Both the position numbers and the translations under genes were made by a program. The notes beneath the pieces were generated by a model. That model saw only the letters and a list, made by a program, of their open reading frames with translations, had not been told where the DNA came from and searched no databases. From Lachnoanaerobaculum sanguinis (GTDB lineage: Bacteria > Bacillota > Clostridia > Lachnospirales > Lachnospiraceae), in contig NZ_BTHK01000013.1 of assembly GCF_033242365.1 (NCBI RefSeq), positions 1-64,000 of the forward strand: a stretch of 64,000 nucleotides of DNA, given 5' to 3'. Of this stretch, positions 8,826-17,607 are shown in pieces (the stretch's first letter is position 1; the number at the start of each line of letters is the position of its first letter).

Positions 8826-9857
8826 TCATATAATCTTTCTTATATCATTAAACATTACAAAAACCATCAAAAGCATTAAGAGAGCAAAACCTGCAAAATG
8901 GATATATCCTTCCACTTTTCTGTTTAAAGGTCGTCTGAATATCGCCTCAAGGAATAAAAAGATAAGTCTTCCACCGTCAAGTGCAGGTAGTGGAAGTAAA
9001 TTCATTACTCCAAGGTTTGCACTTAAAAGTAAAACCATCTGTGACAATGAAAGCAGCACAACAAATATTCCGTACGGTTTTGACTCATTCACCGTAGTCC
9101 CAATCATATTTACAATACCTACAGGACCGCTTATCTCACTAGCTCTTGCTCTACCTCTAAGAAGGTATATAAGTGAATCAACAGTCATGGAAATGGTATA
9201 TTTCACTTCCAAAACAGAATACTTAAGTACAGAAAAAGGATTTTTCAGCTTTTCATATCCCGAGCTTTTTATACCTATCATATATTGAGAGTATTCCTCA
9301 TTATACACAGGTGTAACGGTTATTGTTTGTTTTTCATTATTTCTTTTTACTGTAAGTGTAATATCCTTACCCTGATTCATAAACAGATATGTGGAAACAC
9401 TTCTGTAAAAGTCAATATCTCTTCCGTTGATTTTTTCTATCTCATCGCCTACCATAAGCCCTGAGCTCTCAGCCGGAAGTCCTGATACAAATCCGCTTAT
9501 AACAGGTTTATCCACGCCTACATTTGCAACTATAAATATGGCAACTAAAAATGCCAAAATAAAGTTAAAAAAAGGTCCTGCCGCAATAGTGGCAATTCTA
9601 CCTAAAAGCGGTGCACTGTTAAAGCTTCCCGATGCATCTTCATCCTCATCTTCTCCATACATGGCACAGGAACCGCCAAGCGGTAAGAGTTTCAGTGAGT
9701 ACCTGGTCTCTTTCCCATTTACAGAAAAAATTCTAGGTCCCATACCTACAGAAAACTCTACAACTTTTACTCCTGAGAGTTTGGCAAAAAGAAAATGTCC
9801 AAACTCATGTATTAATACTATTATTCCAAAAATAATCAGTGCAATAACTATATTCAA
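8826..9857 (-). CDS. rseP: Site-2 protease RseP (M50 family)
   Basis: An intramembrane zinc metalloprotease of about 343 residues that cleaves transmembrane anti-sigma factors or other membrane proteins. HEFGH in the first membrane segment and the NLLPLPALDGG motif near the C-terminus provide the zinc ligands; a PDZ domain (around GLMVGDEIEKINGRDI) lies between. The frame is open to an ATG at 9890 inside dxr. A TTG at 9857 overlapping the dxr TGA, 8 nt after AAAGGA, gives the normal short hydrophobic N-terminus (LNIVIALIIFGIIVLIHEFGH), so UUG initiation with translational coupling is favoured. Confidence 0.93.
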   Translation of the reverse strand: MNIVIALIIFGIIVLIHEFGHFLFAKLSGVKVVEFSVGMGPRIFSVNGKETRYSLKLLPLGGSCAMYGEDEDEDASGSFNSAPLLGRIATIAAGPFFNFILAFLVAIFIVANVGVDKPVISGFVSGLPAESSGLMVGDEIEKINGRDIDFYRSVSTYLFMNQGKDITLTVKRNNEKQTITVTPVYNEEYSQYMIGIKSSGYEKLKNPFSVLKYSVLEVKYTISMTVDSLIYLLRGRARASEISGPVGIVNMIGTTVNESKPYGIFVVLLSLSQMVLLLSANLGVMNLLPLPALDGGRLIFLFLEAIFRRPLNRKVEGYIHFAGFALLMLLMVFVMFNDIRKII

Positions 9858-10993
9858 ATTTTTATCCTTTCCAGATATTCTTCGGTACATTGTTTCAATG
9901 ATAGGATATCCTCAAGAGACGGATTCTCCTTGAACTGATGATTTTCTATAGCAAGACCTATGAGACGCGGTATATCTGTAAATCCAATCTTTTTATTTAA
10001 GAATTTATCTACAGCCCATTCATTGGCGGCATTTAAAACTGTAGGTGCACTTCCACCCTGTTTGCCTGCCGATATAGCCATCTTAAGTCCTTCAAATACA
10101 TCCAAATCAGGCTTTGAAAAGTTTAAAGTTGAAAGTTTTGAAAAGTCCACTCTTTCCTCAGATATATATCGTCTCTCCGGATAAAAAATAGCATAGGAAA
10201 TAGGCAACTTCATATCAGGTGTACCAAGCTGTGCTAAAATTCCGTTATCTTTAAACTCTACCATAGAATGAATTATGGATTCTTTTTGTATAACCACTTC
10301 AATATCATCAATATCCACATCAAATAAATGCGACGCCTCTATTATCTCCAATCCCTTGTTGATCATTGTAGCAGAATCGATGGTGATTTTTTTGCCCATA
10401 CTCCAGTTCGGATGCTTTAGAGCATCTTCAAGAGTAACATTTTCTAACTCTTCCTTACTGAATCCTCTAAAAGGACCTCCTGAAGCGGTAAGCAAGATCT
10501 TCTTGATAGGATTGTTCTTATCAAGGCATTGAAAAATAGCACTGTGCTCAGAGTCAACAGGATATATATTTATACCCATATCCTTCGCAAGAGGCATTAT
10601 AATATGACCTGCACAAACAAGTGTCTCCTTATTTGCAAGTGCAATATCCTTCTTTGCCTTAATTGCCGCAATGGTAGGTTCTATACCTATCATGCCTACA
10701 ACAGCCGTCACAACTATATCCGCATCACAAACAGTGGCAACCTCTATCAGTCCTTCCATACCGAAGCACACCTTTACATTCAAATCCTTTACTTTATCTG
10801 AAAGAATTTTAGCATCAGCTTCCTCCCATATGGCAACCACCTTAGGTTTGAACTCTCGTATCTGCTTTTCCAGTAAATCTATATTTTTGTGTGCGGAAAG
10901 TGCTACCACTTCCACATCATTATTTATTCTCACTATATCAAGTGTTTGTGTTCCTATGGATCCTGTGGACCCCAAAATAGATATTTTTTTCAT
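9854..10993 (-). CDS. dxr: 1-deoxy-D-xylulose 5-phosphate reductoisomerase
   Basis: The 379-residue enzyme makes MEP from DXP with NADPH, the first committed step of the MEP pathway. The nucleotide loop ILGSTGSIGTQTLDI is at the N-terminus; the metal/substrate motifs VDSEHSAIFQC, TASGGPFRG and ATMINKGLEIIEA follow in the usual order. It sits between cdsA and rseP and its stop overlaps the likely rseP start, indicating a single transcript. Confidence 0.97.
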   Translation of the reverse strand: MKKISILGSTGSIGTQTLDIVRINNDVEVVALSAHKNIDLLEKQIREFKPKVVAIWEEADAKILSDKVKDLNVKVCFGMEGLIEVATVCDADIVVTAVVGMIGIEPTIAAIKAKKDIALANKETLVCAGHIIMPLAKDMGINIYPVDSEHSAIFQCLDKNNPIKKILLTASGGPFRGFSKEELENVTLEDALKHPNWSMGKKITIDSATMINKGLEIIEASHLFDVDIDDIEVVIQKESIIHSMVEFKDNGILAQLGTPDMKLPISYAIFYPERRYISEERVDFSKLSTLNFSKPDLDVFEGLKMAISAGKQGGSAPTVLNAANEWAVDKFLNKKIGFTDIPRLIGLAIENHQFKENPSLEDILSLKQCTEEYLERIKI

Positions 10994-10997
10994 TTAT

Positions 10998-11798
10998 TTA
11001 ACCCAAAAAATATATTGCAAAAAAGATTGCAGGAGCGGTGAATATCATACTGTCAAATCTGTCTAGTATGCCACCATGTCCCGGAATCAAATTTCCATAG
11101 TCTTTTATATCATGATTTCTCTTTATAGCCGAGGCAAGTGCATCTCCAACCTGTGATATTACAGAACCTATGGCACATGAAGCCGCACAGGTAAATACAG
11201 GTGAGAAAGTACTTGTAAAATGTCCCGACAATATAAATCCGAATATACCTCCTATAAGAGCGGCACCTAAAACTCCGCCTATACTGCCTTCTACAGACTT
11301 CTTAGGACTTAGTACAGGAGCTATTTTGTGCTTTCCGAAAAGTGATCCTACCGCATATGCACATGTATCCGAGCCCCAGCTGGATATAAGTATCAGCCAT
11401 GCAAGATACTGTCCGTCCTCATATGTTCTGGTATTGTAAACATATGAAAACAGTATCGGAATATACATCACTCCCATAAATACAAGCGATATCTCCTCGG
11501 TCTTATACTTTGGAAATGTAAATACATATATTGCAAAAATAAGCATAAGAAATGCTATCACTGAAAAGAATATATATTGATTTAATTTAAAATAAATCAA
11601 ACAATAATATATCAATGAATACAAATATCCAAGATATGCAATATTTTTCTTATCAAGGTCCAAAGCTCTGTAAAACTCAAATAAACCTATAACGGAAATC
11701 AATGCGGATAATATTATAAGCGGTAAATTACCGATATAAAAAGCCAAGATAGCCACTATCAAAAGTCCTATTCCACTTATCAGTCTGGTAAAAAACAT
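10998..11798 (-). CDS. cdsA: Phosphatidate cytidylyltransferase
   Basis: A 266-residue polytopic membrane protein with about seven hydrophobic segments. It makes CDP-diacylglycerol from phosphatidate and CTP for phospholipid synthesis. The diagnostic C-terminal signature is present as IKDYGNLIPGHGGILDRFDS, preceded by SPKKSVEGSIGG. Its ATG overlaps the uppS stop (TAATG), with a GGAGG site 7 nt before it. Confidence 0.96.
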   Translation of the reverse strand: MFFTRLISGIGLLIVAILAFYIGNLPLIILSALISVIGLFEFYRALDLDKKNIAYLGYLYSLIYYCLIYFKLNQYIFFSVIAFLMLIFAIYVFTFPKYKTEEISLVFMGVMYIPILFSYVYNTRTYEDGQYLAWLILISSWGSDTCAYAVGSLFGKHKIAPVLSPKKSVEGSIGGVLGAALIGGIFGFILSGHFTSTFSPVFTCAASCAIGSVISQVGDALASAIKRNHDIKDYGNLIPGHGGILDRFDSMIFTAPAIFFAIYFLG

Positions 11799-12505
11799 TA
11801 ACGACCTCCAAATCTCCTCTGTCTTTTGCTGTAGCTCTCAACAGCCTTCAAAAGCTCTTCCTTATCAAAATCCGGCCACAAGGTATCCGTAATATAAAAC
11901 TCACTGTATGCTATCTGCCAAAGTAAGAAGTTTGAAACTCTGAGCTCACCGCTTGTACGAATAAGCAAATCCGGATCCGGTAAATTCTTTGTATCTAAAT
12001 ATGAGGATATAAGCTCCTCATTTATATTCTCTTTTGAAATAACTCCGGCAGCGGCATCATCTACTATATGCTCTACAGCTCTTTTTATCTCATCTCTTCC
12101 ACCGTAATTTATTGCAAAGGCAAAAGTCATACCGGTGTTTGAGCTTGTTGCATCCACAAGCTTTTGTATTCCTTTTCTGATATCGGGATCAAATCTGCTC
12201 TCATCACCGATCATTACAGCCTTTACATTGTTTTTATTTGCAACATCAATAAGCTTCACCATGTAAAATCTGAGAAGCTTCATCAAAGCACTTACTTCAA
12301 CTGCCGATCTTTTCCAATTCTCTGTAGAAAAAGCGTATACTGTAAGACACTCTACTCCAAGTCGTACACAATCCTCAACAGTTTTTTCAAGTGCCTCACA
12401 TCCGGCTTTATGTCCCATTGCTCTTGGCAGGTTTCTTCTTTCAGCCCATCTGCCATTGCCGTCCAGTATTATGGCAATGCTTTTCGGTATAACTAAGTTT
12501 TCCAA
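11798..12505 (-). CDS. uppS: Undecaprenyl diphosphate synthase (isoprenyl transferase)
   Basis: The 235-residue cis-prenyltransferase extends farnesyl diphosphate to the C55 carrier lipid used in cell-wall synthesis. The active-site motif IAIILDGNGRWAERRNLPR, MGHKAG, YAFSTENWKR and the C-terminal DLLIRTSGELRVSNFLLWQ are all present. It consumes the product of the MEP genes in the same cluster and is coupled to cdsA by a one-base overlap. Confidence 0.97.
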   Translation of the reverse strand: MENLVIPKSIAIILDGNGRWAERRNLPRAMGHKAGCEALEKTVEDCVRLGVECLTVYAFSTENWKRSAVEVSALMKLLRFYMVKLIDVANKNNVKAVMIGDESRFDPDIRKGIQKLVDATSSNTGMTFAFAINYGGRDEIKRAVEHIVDDAAAGVISKENINEELISSYLDTKNLPDPDLLIRTSGELRVSNFLLWQIAYSEFYITDTLWPDFDKEELLKAVESYSKRQRRFGGR

Positions 12506-12537
12506 ATTTATACTCCATTCACTTTAAACTATAAAAC

Positions 12538-12561
12538 AAGAAGGTGGAAGCCCACCTTCTT
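12538..12561 (-). terminator. Hairpin between frr and uppS
   Basis: A perfect 10-bp stem (AAGAAGGTGG/CCACCTTCTT) with a 4-nt loop lies 45 nt past the frr stop. The minus-strand tail GTTTTATAG is only moderately U-rich, so it may terminate partially or act as a processing site. Confidence 0.55.
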
Positions 12562-12605
12562 AAACTTTAGAAACTATTTGTCTCTACTGATATGAAGTCG
12601 GCTAA

Positions 12606-13160
12606 TTAAACTGTTAATATTTCCTTTGACTTGTCTTCAATAGCCTTATCTACTCTCTCAATAGCCTTATCTGTAATCTTTTGTATTTTGTTTTCGCCGT
12701 CCTTTAAATCATCCTCTGTAAACTCTCCGGCCTTTTCAAGTTTTTTGATGGCATCTATAGCATCACGTCTGATATTTCTGACAGCAACCTTACATGCCTC
12801 ACCTTTTTTCTTTACATCCTTAACAAGCTCTTTTCTTCTCTCCTCTGTAAGCTCAGGGAAGATAAGTCTGATACATGAACCGTCATTTGTAGGATTGATA
12901 CCAAGGTCCGACAAATTGATAGCCTTCTCGATTTCCTTTAAAAGAGACTTCTCCCAAGGTGCTATCTGTATAATTCTTGGCTCAGGAACTGAAATGTTTC
13001 CTACCTGCTGAATAGGTGTAGGTGTTCCGTAATATTCAACTTTTATTCTGTCAAGTACATGAGGGTTAGCTCTTCCTGCTCTGATTGAAGCGTATTCCTC
13101 AAGCAAAACATCGATAGATTTAGTCATCTTCTCTTCAAACTTTTTAATACTCTCTTGCAT
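12606..13160 (-). CDS. frr: Ribosome recycling factor
   Basis: The 184-residue protein matches RRF in length and motifs: an N-terminal long helix with SIRAGRANPHVLDRIKVEYYG, the second domain around TPIQQVGNISVPEPR and the C-terminal helix rich in K/E/D. With EF-G it splits post-termination ribosomes. It follows pyrH by 40 nt, the usual bacterial order. Confidence 0.97.
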   Translation of the reverse strand: MQESIKKFEEKMTKSIDVLLEEYASIRAGRANPHVLDRIKVEYYGTPTPIQQVGNISVPEPRIIQIAPWEKSLLKEIEKAINLSDLGINPTNDGSCIRLIFPELTEERRKELVKDVKKKGEACKVAVRNIRRDAIDAIKKLEKAGEFTEDDLKDGENKIQKITDKAIERVDKAIEDKSKEILTV

Positions 13161-13200
13161 AAAATCTCCTTAAAATTATGTTTATTAAATATAATACAAT

Positions 13201-13899
13201 TTACACTGTCACAATTGTTCCGTTTATCTTACCGTCAAGTGCATTTTTTATAGAATTCTCTTCATTTAAATCAAACACTGCAAGCGGCATCTTATGCTCA
13301 AGACACATTACTGAAGCGGTCAAATCCACTACAGCAAGTCTCTTATTAATAACTTCCTGAATTGTAAGTGTGTCATACTTCTTGGCATTAGGATCTACCT
13401 TCGGATCTGCATTATATACTCCGTCAATAGACTTTGCCAAAAGTATCATATCTACATCCATCTCTATAGCTCTTAAAACTATACCTGTATCTGTAGAGAA
13501 GTATGGGTGACCTGTACCTCCACCGAAGAATACAACCTTGCCCTCTTTAAATCTTTCATTTACTCTGTCTTTTGAAAATATCTCCGCCATATCTCCACAT
13601 GCAAATGCTGAAAAGATTGCAGTATCTATTCCCTCTGAACGGAATATCTCAGATACATAAATACAATTCATAATGGTTGCGAGCATTCCTATCTGATCCG
13701 CTTTTGTTCTGTCTATAGCCTCAGATGTTCTGCCTCTCCAGTAGTTACCTCCACCGATAACAATACCTATATTTGTACCTGCAGCCAAAGAAGGCTTTAA
13801 TTGCTTTGCAATATCTCTTACTTTATCTTCGTTGTAACCGCCCTCAGGTTTAGCTAAAGCTTCACCGCTCAGTTTCAACATTACTCTTTTATTTTGCAT
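13201..13899 (-). CDS. pyrH: UMP kinase
   Basis: The 232-residue amino-acid-kinase-fold enzyme phosphorylates UMP to UDP in pyrimidine nucleotide synthesis. The motifs RVMLKLSGEAL, IGIVIGGGNYWRG, VVFFGGGTGHPYFSTDT and the Asp-rich YNADPKVDP loop are typical of bacterial hexameric PyrH. It opens the pyrH-frr-uppS-cdsA-dxr-rseP-ispG-polC series. A weak promoter may lie upstream: TATACT with a poor TTGTAT -35 box 17 nt away. Confidence 0.97.
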   Translation of the reverse strand: MQNKRVMLKLSGEALAKPEGGYNEDKVRDIAKQLKPSLAAGTNIGIVIGGGNYWRGRTSEAIDRTKADQIGMLATIMNCIYVSEIFRSEGIDTAIFSAFACGDMAEIFSKDRVNERFKEGKVVFFGGGTGHPYFSTDTGIVLRAIEMDVDMILLAKSIDGVYNADPKVDPNAKKYDTLTIQEVINKRLAVVDLTASVMCLEHKMPLAVFDLNEENSIKNALDGKINGTIVTV

Positions 13900-14002
13900 A
13901 GATTCTTCTATCCTTTTTACTTGGAATTATGACACAAGTATACCATAGGGAAAATAGTTATACAATGTCAAAATAAACCCTTAAAGTTTGCACAAAGAAA
14001 AT

Positions 14003-14596
14003 TTATTTCCACTCAAAACTCTTTGCCATCAGCTCCGCCGCCTTGTTTACAGACTCATCATTGTCAAAGTTTGACATAAATACCATCACATATTTTTTAT
14101 CTCTTAATATATAGTATTGACGATCTATCTCATCACTGTCATTAAACTTGATATCAAAGATATACATTATATCTCCTGCATCGGTTTTTCCCGATGAACC
14201 GTAAACTACAGCATCCATACCGTATTGTTTGATTTGCATATTTAACTGCCATGTGGTAGACTCGGCAAACTTTTCACTTTCATCCAAGTTGTAATTTTGA
14301 TGTCCGGTATTTATAGAGATATTATTTGGTCTTGCATCATGTTCATGACCCTCCACAACATAAAAATATCTTCCGCCTCCCGACTGTTCCTTTGCTTCAC
14401 CGAATCCGTCAGCCACGATAAAGCTTCCAAACTCCTTCTCAACTCTCTTTGAGTCTTTAGTGGCGGCATCATCTTTTTGTGTAGCAGCCACCGTACTCTC
14501 ATCCGCTTTTGCAGTCGCCGCTACATCCGCCTGTTTATTTCCACAAGCAGAAAGCATTACGATTATTAAAGGTAACAGATATAAACTCTTTTTCAT
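14003..14596 (-). CDS. Putative lipoprotein of unknown function
   Basis: The 197-residue product begins with a short signal peptide (MKKSLYLLPLIIVMLSAC) ending in a lipobox, LSAC, so it should be processed and lipid-anchored on the outer face of the membrane. An Ala/Asp/Thr-rich linker (about 20-50) precedes a globular domain with a GGGRYFYVVEG segment and a C-terminal AELMAKSFEWK helix. I do not recognise the family. A good GGGAGG site lies upstream of the ATG. It is 67 nt downstream of comF and 103 nt upstream of pyrH. Confidence 0.7.
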   Translation of the reverse strand: MKKSLYLLPLIIVMLSACGNKQADVAATAKADESTVAATQKDDAATKDSKRVEKEFGSFIVADGFGEAKEQSGGGRYFYVVEGHEHDARPNNISINTGHQNYNLDESEKFAESTTWQLNMQIKQYGMDAVVYGSSGKTDAGDIMYIFDIKFNDSDEIDRQYYILRDKKYVMVFMSNFDNDESVNKAAELMAKSFEWK

Positions 14597-14663
14597 AAAT
14601 TATGTCCTCCCGGAAGTTAAAATGTAAGGTTTTAAGAACTGTAAACCTAAGTATATTGTACTA

Positions 14664-15368
14664 CTAACTTATACTTCCTGTACATATGGTTAAGAAATAA
14701 ATTTTATTTGCTCCAGAATCTTTTAAGACTTTTGCGCATTTTTCTATGGTTGTACCTGTAGTATATACATCATCAACAATCAAAATATTTTTAATATTTT
14801 GGGGTAAATCCTTTACCATGAATGCATTGTCAAGATTGTGAAGCCTCTCCGTTCTGCTTAAGCCCTTTTGATCTATAGTCTTTTTTATTCTGCAAAGGCA
14901 GTCATGTAATACAGGAATATCCAAATACTTTGATAAATCCTTTGCCAAAATATCGGACTGATTGAATCCTCTCACCCTCTTTCGTGAGCTGTGAAGGGGA
15001 ACAGGCATGATACAGTCAATATTTGAGACTTTAATAAACTTTTCATAGCGAATTGCCATTAGCTTTGCAAAGCCTTCAATATACTCTCTTTTGTTATCAT
15101 ACTTAATTTTAAGTATGATATGCCTCATCTCATCTGTATAATTACAAAGTCCTCTTCCGGCTTCAAACTCTCTGTCTAAGTTACACTCGTCACAGTAAGC
15201 GGAATCTTCTGAAATTATTTCCTTACCGCATTTAATACAGTAGGGTTCTTTCACAAAAGGAAGCTTTTTTATACATGCCTTACATATAAGATGACCTTTT
15301 TCATTTACTATCTCTTCACACACAGGACATCTTCTCGGGTAAATAATATCAACTATGTTTTTAAATAT
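14664..15368 (-). CDS. comF: ComF-family phosphoribosyltransferase-like protein
   Basis: A competence/DNA-uptake-associated protein with an N-terminal zinc ribbon and a C-terminal PRT domain. The latter has the NILIVDDVYTTGTT PRPP loop and VPLHSSRKRVRGFNQSD. The first usual start (GTG, 15323) would remove the first CPVC of the zinc ribbon. Reading upstream in frame gives IYPRRCPVCEE, the normal ComF start, but this stretch has no ATG, GTG or TTG before an in-frame TAG. An ATA at 15368 sits 8 nt after a GGAGG site overlapping the end of recD2, so initiation at AUA is proposed. The product would be 234 residues. Confidence 0.85.
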   Translation of the reverse strand: MFKNIVDIIYPRRCPVCEEIVNEKGHLICKACIKKLPFVKEPYCIKCGKEIISEDSAYCDECNLDREFEAGRGLCNYTDEMRHIILKIKYDNKREYIEGFAKLMAIRYEKFIKVSNIDCIMPVPLHSSRKRVRGFNQSDILAKDLSKYLDIPVLHDCLCRIKKTIDQKGLSRTERLHNLDNAFMVKDLPQNIKNILIVDDVYTTGTTIEKCAKVLKDSGANKIYFLTICTGSIS

Positions 15369-15371
15369 GTC

Positions 15372-17606
15372 CTAATCCTCCTTAGATAACATTGAAAGCT
15401 CAATTATTTTGGATTTTAAACCGGTATATCTTGCCATCTCCTTAGTGTTTTGAATCATACTGTAAAACACTTCGGGGATACCTACAAGTACCACACATTT
15501 TTTTGCTCTTGTAACAGCCGTGTATATAAGATTTCTGTTCATAAGCATTGCAGGTCCCTTATAAATGGGAATAATTACAGCCGGATACTCGCTTCCCTGT
15601 GATTTATGAACAGTAATAGCATATGCAAGTTCAATTTCGTTAAACTCCGAAAACTCATAATTTGAGACCTTACCGTCATCAAAACAAACAGTGAAGCTTT
15701 CTGAAAACATATCTATTTCTTTAATTATTCCGGTATCACCATTATAAACTCCAAGTCCTTTATCCACAGGCATATGTTTTTCATTGTATACGAACCACTC
15801 TTTTTGGTAATTGTTTTTTATCTGCATTACCTTATCGCCTTCTCTAAAGACTGTGGCATCATATTCTTTTTCTTTTTTGGAGTTACTTGCAGGATTAAGT
15901 TTATTTTGTAAAAATGAATTTAACAGCTCCACTCCGAGAGGACCCTTTCTCATAGGTGTCATAACCTGAAGTTCATTTGTAGATGCTGTTACATATGAAG
16001 GAAGTTTATCTCTTATAAGGGAAATAACGGAAGCCATTACATGCTCGGGATTACTCTGTTTGATAAAAATAAAATCATTACTTTTCTTACCCAGATCAAT
16101 CTCTTCATTTGTCATTATTTTATGAGCGTTTACAACAATATCACTTCCTGTGGACTGACGGAATATTTTATTCAGCCTTACAACATTAAAGCAATTTGAA
16201 TCGATCATATCTTTTAACACTGTTCCCGGTCCTACACTTGGAAGCTGATTTATATCTCCGACCAAAATCAGTCTGGTTCCTATTGCTACAGCCTTTAAAA
16301 GTGCATTCATCAGGAAAATATCCACCATACTGACCTCATCCACTATAAGTACATCTGACTCAAGCGGATTGTCTTCATTTCTCTCAAAATGAGTACCTAT
16401 ATTGCTTGAATTATCACTGTTATTAGGTGTTATTTCCAAAAGTCTGTGAATGGTTTTCGCTTCATATGATGTAGCTTCAGACATCCTCTTTGCAGCTCTT
16501 CCCGTAGGCGCCGCGAGCGCAATACTTTCGCCTTCGCTCTCAAAGTATTTGATAATAGTATTTATAGTTGTAGTCTTTCCGGTTCCCGGTCCTCCGGTGA
16601 TTATTATAAGACCGCTGCTTATGGATTCTATTACCGCCTGCCTTTGTAAATCATCAAGAACAATACCTTCTTTGTCCTCAATCTTTAGAATTTTCTCTTC
16701 TATCTTTTCTATATCATACTTTGCTTTTATATTGATATCTGTCAGCATTTTTGCTACCGCCAGTTCAGTATAATAGCACTGCGAAAGATAAACTTGAGTT
16801 TCTTCATTTTTCTTCACAACGATTCTTTTTTCCATCTGCATCTCTGAAAGTAAAGAATCAAAGTCAAATATATTTTCACCAAATAAATCAAGGAATTCAG
16901 CATTTAAAACCGTATCAGGCAGATATAGATGTCCGGACATCATGGCATTTGACAGAATATACTCCACTCCTGCAATGGCACGAAACTTGGAATCGGCTGT
17001 AATACCGACCTTTTTGGCAATATCGTCTGCAATCTTAAAACCTATACCGTCTATATCATCTGCAAGCTTGTATGGATTGGTCTCTATTATGGTATATATT
17101 TTACTTCCGTATTCCATGTATATCTTTGCGGAAAGCTTCATGCTGATACCGAACTTTTGCAAAAAAATCATAGCATCACGCATGGACTTTTTTTCCTGTA
17201 TCTGTTCGCTTATTGATCTTGCAAGTTTTTCACTTACACCTTTGACTTCAGCCAGTCTTTCAGGTTCTTCTTCCATCACTCTTAGAGTGTACATCTTGAA
17301 TTTTTTAACTATTCTTTTTGCCAGTGCCTCGCCTACACCCTTTATTGCGGAAGATTCCAGATACTTTTGTATACTGTCAAGTTCTCTAGGCTCTATGATT
17401 TCGTATTCATCGACAAAAAGCTGCTCTCCATAGTTTGGATGCAGCTTCATATTTCCCTTTGCCTTTATAAATTCGCCTTCAGCGATATAGTTGAAGGTAC
17501 CGACAAGGACATAGTCGTCATCATCGGCCTCCACGCTGAGCACAGTATAGCCATTTGTTTCATTCCTATAAATGATTTTTTCGATATAGCCTGATACTGT
17601 TGACAT
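15372..17606 (-). CDS. recD2: RecD2-type 5'-3' DNA helicase
   Basis: The 744-residue protein is a stand-alone RecD-like helicase of organisms lacking RecBC. An N-terminal OB-like domain and helix-hairpin-helix repeats (AIKGVGEALAKRIV, VKGVSEKLARSI, DGIGFKIADDIA) precede the motor. Walker A GGPGTGKTT lies at 338-346, Walker B is LIVDEVSMVD, and the C-terminal UvrD-like motif is AYAITVHKSQGSEYPAVI. It acts in DNA repair and replication-fork maintenance. It starts one base after the mreB stop and is followed directly by comF. Confidence 0.95.
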   Translation of the reverse strand: MSTVSGYIEKIIYRNETNGYTVLSVEADDDDYVLVGTFNYIAEGEFIKAKGNMKLHPNYGEQLFVDEYEIIEPRELDSIQKYLESSAIKGVGEALAKRIVKKFKMYTLRVMEEEPERLAEVKGVSEKLARSISEQIQEKKSMRDAMIFLQKFGISMKLSAKIYMEYGSKIYTIIETNPYKLADDIDGIGFKIADDIAKKVGITADSKFRAIAGVEYILSNAMMSGHLYLPDTVLNAEFLDLFGENIFDFDSLLSEMQMEKRIVVKKNEETQVYLSQCYYTELAVAKMLTDINIKAKYDIEKIEEKILKIEDKEGIVLDDLQRQAVIESISSGLIIITGGPGTGKTTTINTIIKYFESEGESIALAAPTGRAAKRMSEATSYEAKTIHRLLEITPNNSDNSSNIGTHFERNEDNPLESDVLIVDEVSMVDIFLMNALLKAVAIGTRLILVGDINQLPSVGPGTVLKDMIDSNCFNVVRLNKIFRQSTGSDIVVNAHKIMTNEEIDLGKKSNDFIFIKQSNPEHVMASVISLIRDKLPSYVTASTNELQVMTPMRKGPLGVELLNSFLQNKLNPASNSKKEKEYDATVFREGDKVMQIKNNYQKEWFVYNEKHMPVDKGLGVYNGDTGIIKEIDMFSESFTVCFDDGKVSNYEFSEFNEIELAYAITVHKSQGSEYPAVIIPIYKGPAMLMNRNLIYTAVTRAKKCVVLVGIPEVFYSMIQNTKEMARYTGLKSKIIELSMLSKED

Positions 17607-17607
17607 A

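Noticed and set aside
9427..9933. 168-codon plus-strand frame opposite rseP/dxr
   Set aside because: Serine- and proline-rich antisense frame with no ribosome-binding site, lying over two conserved genes.
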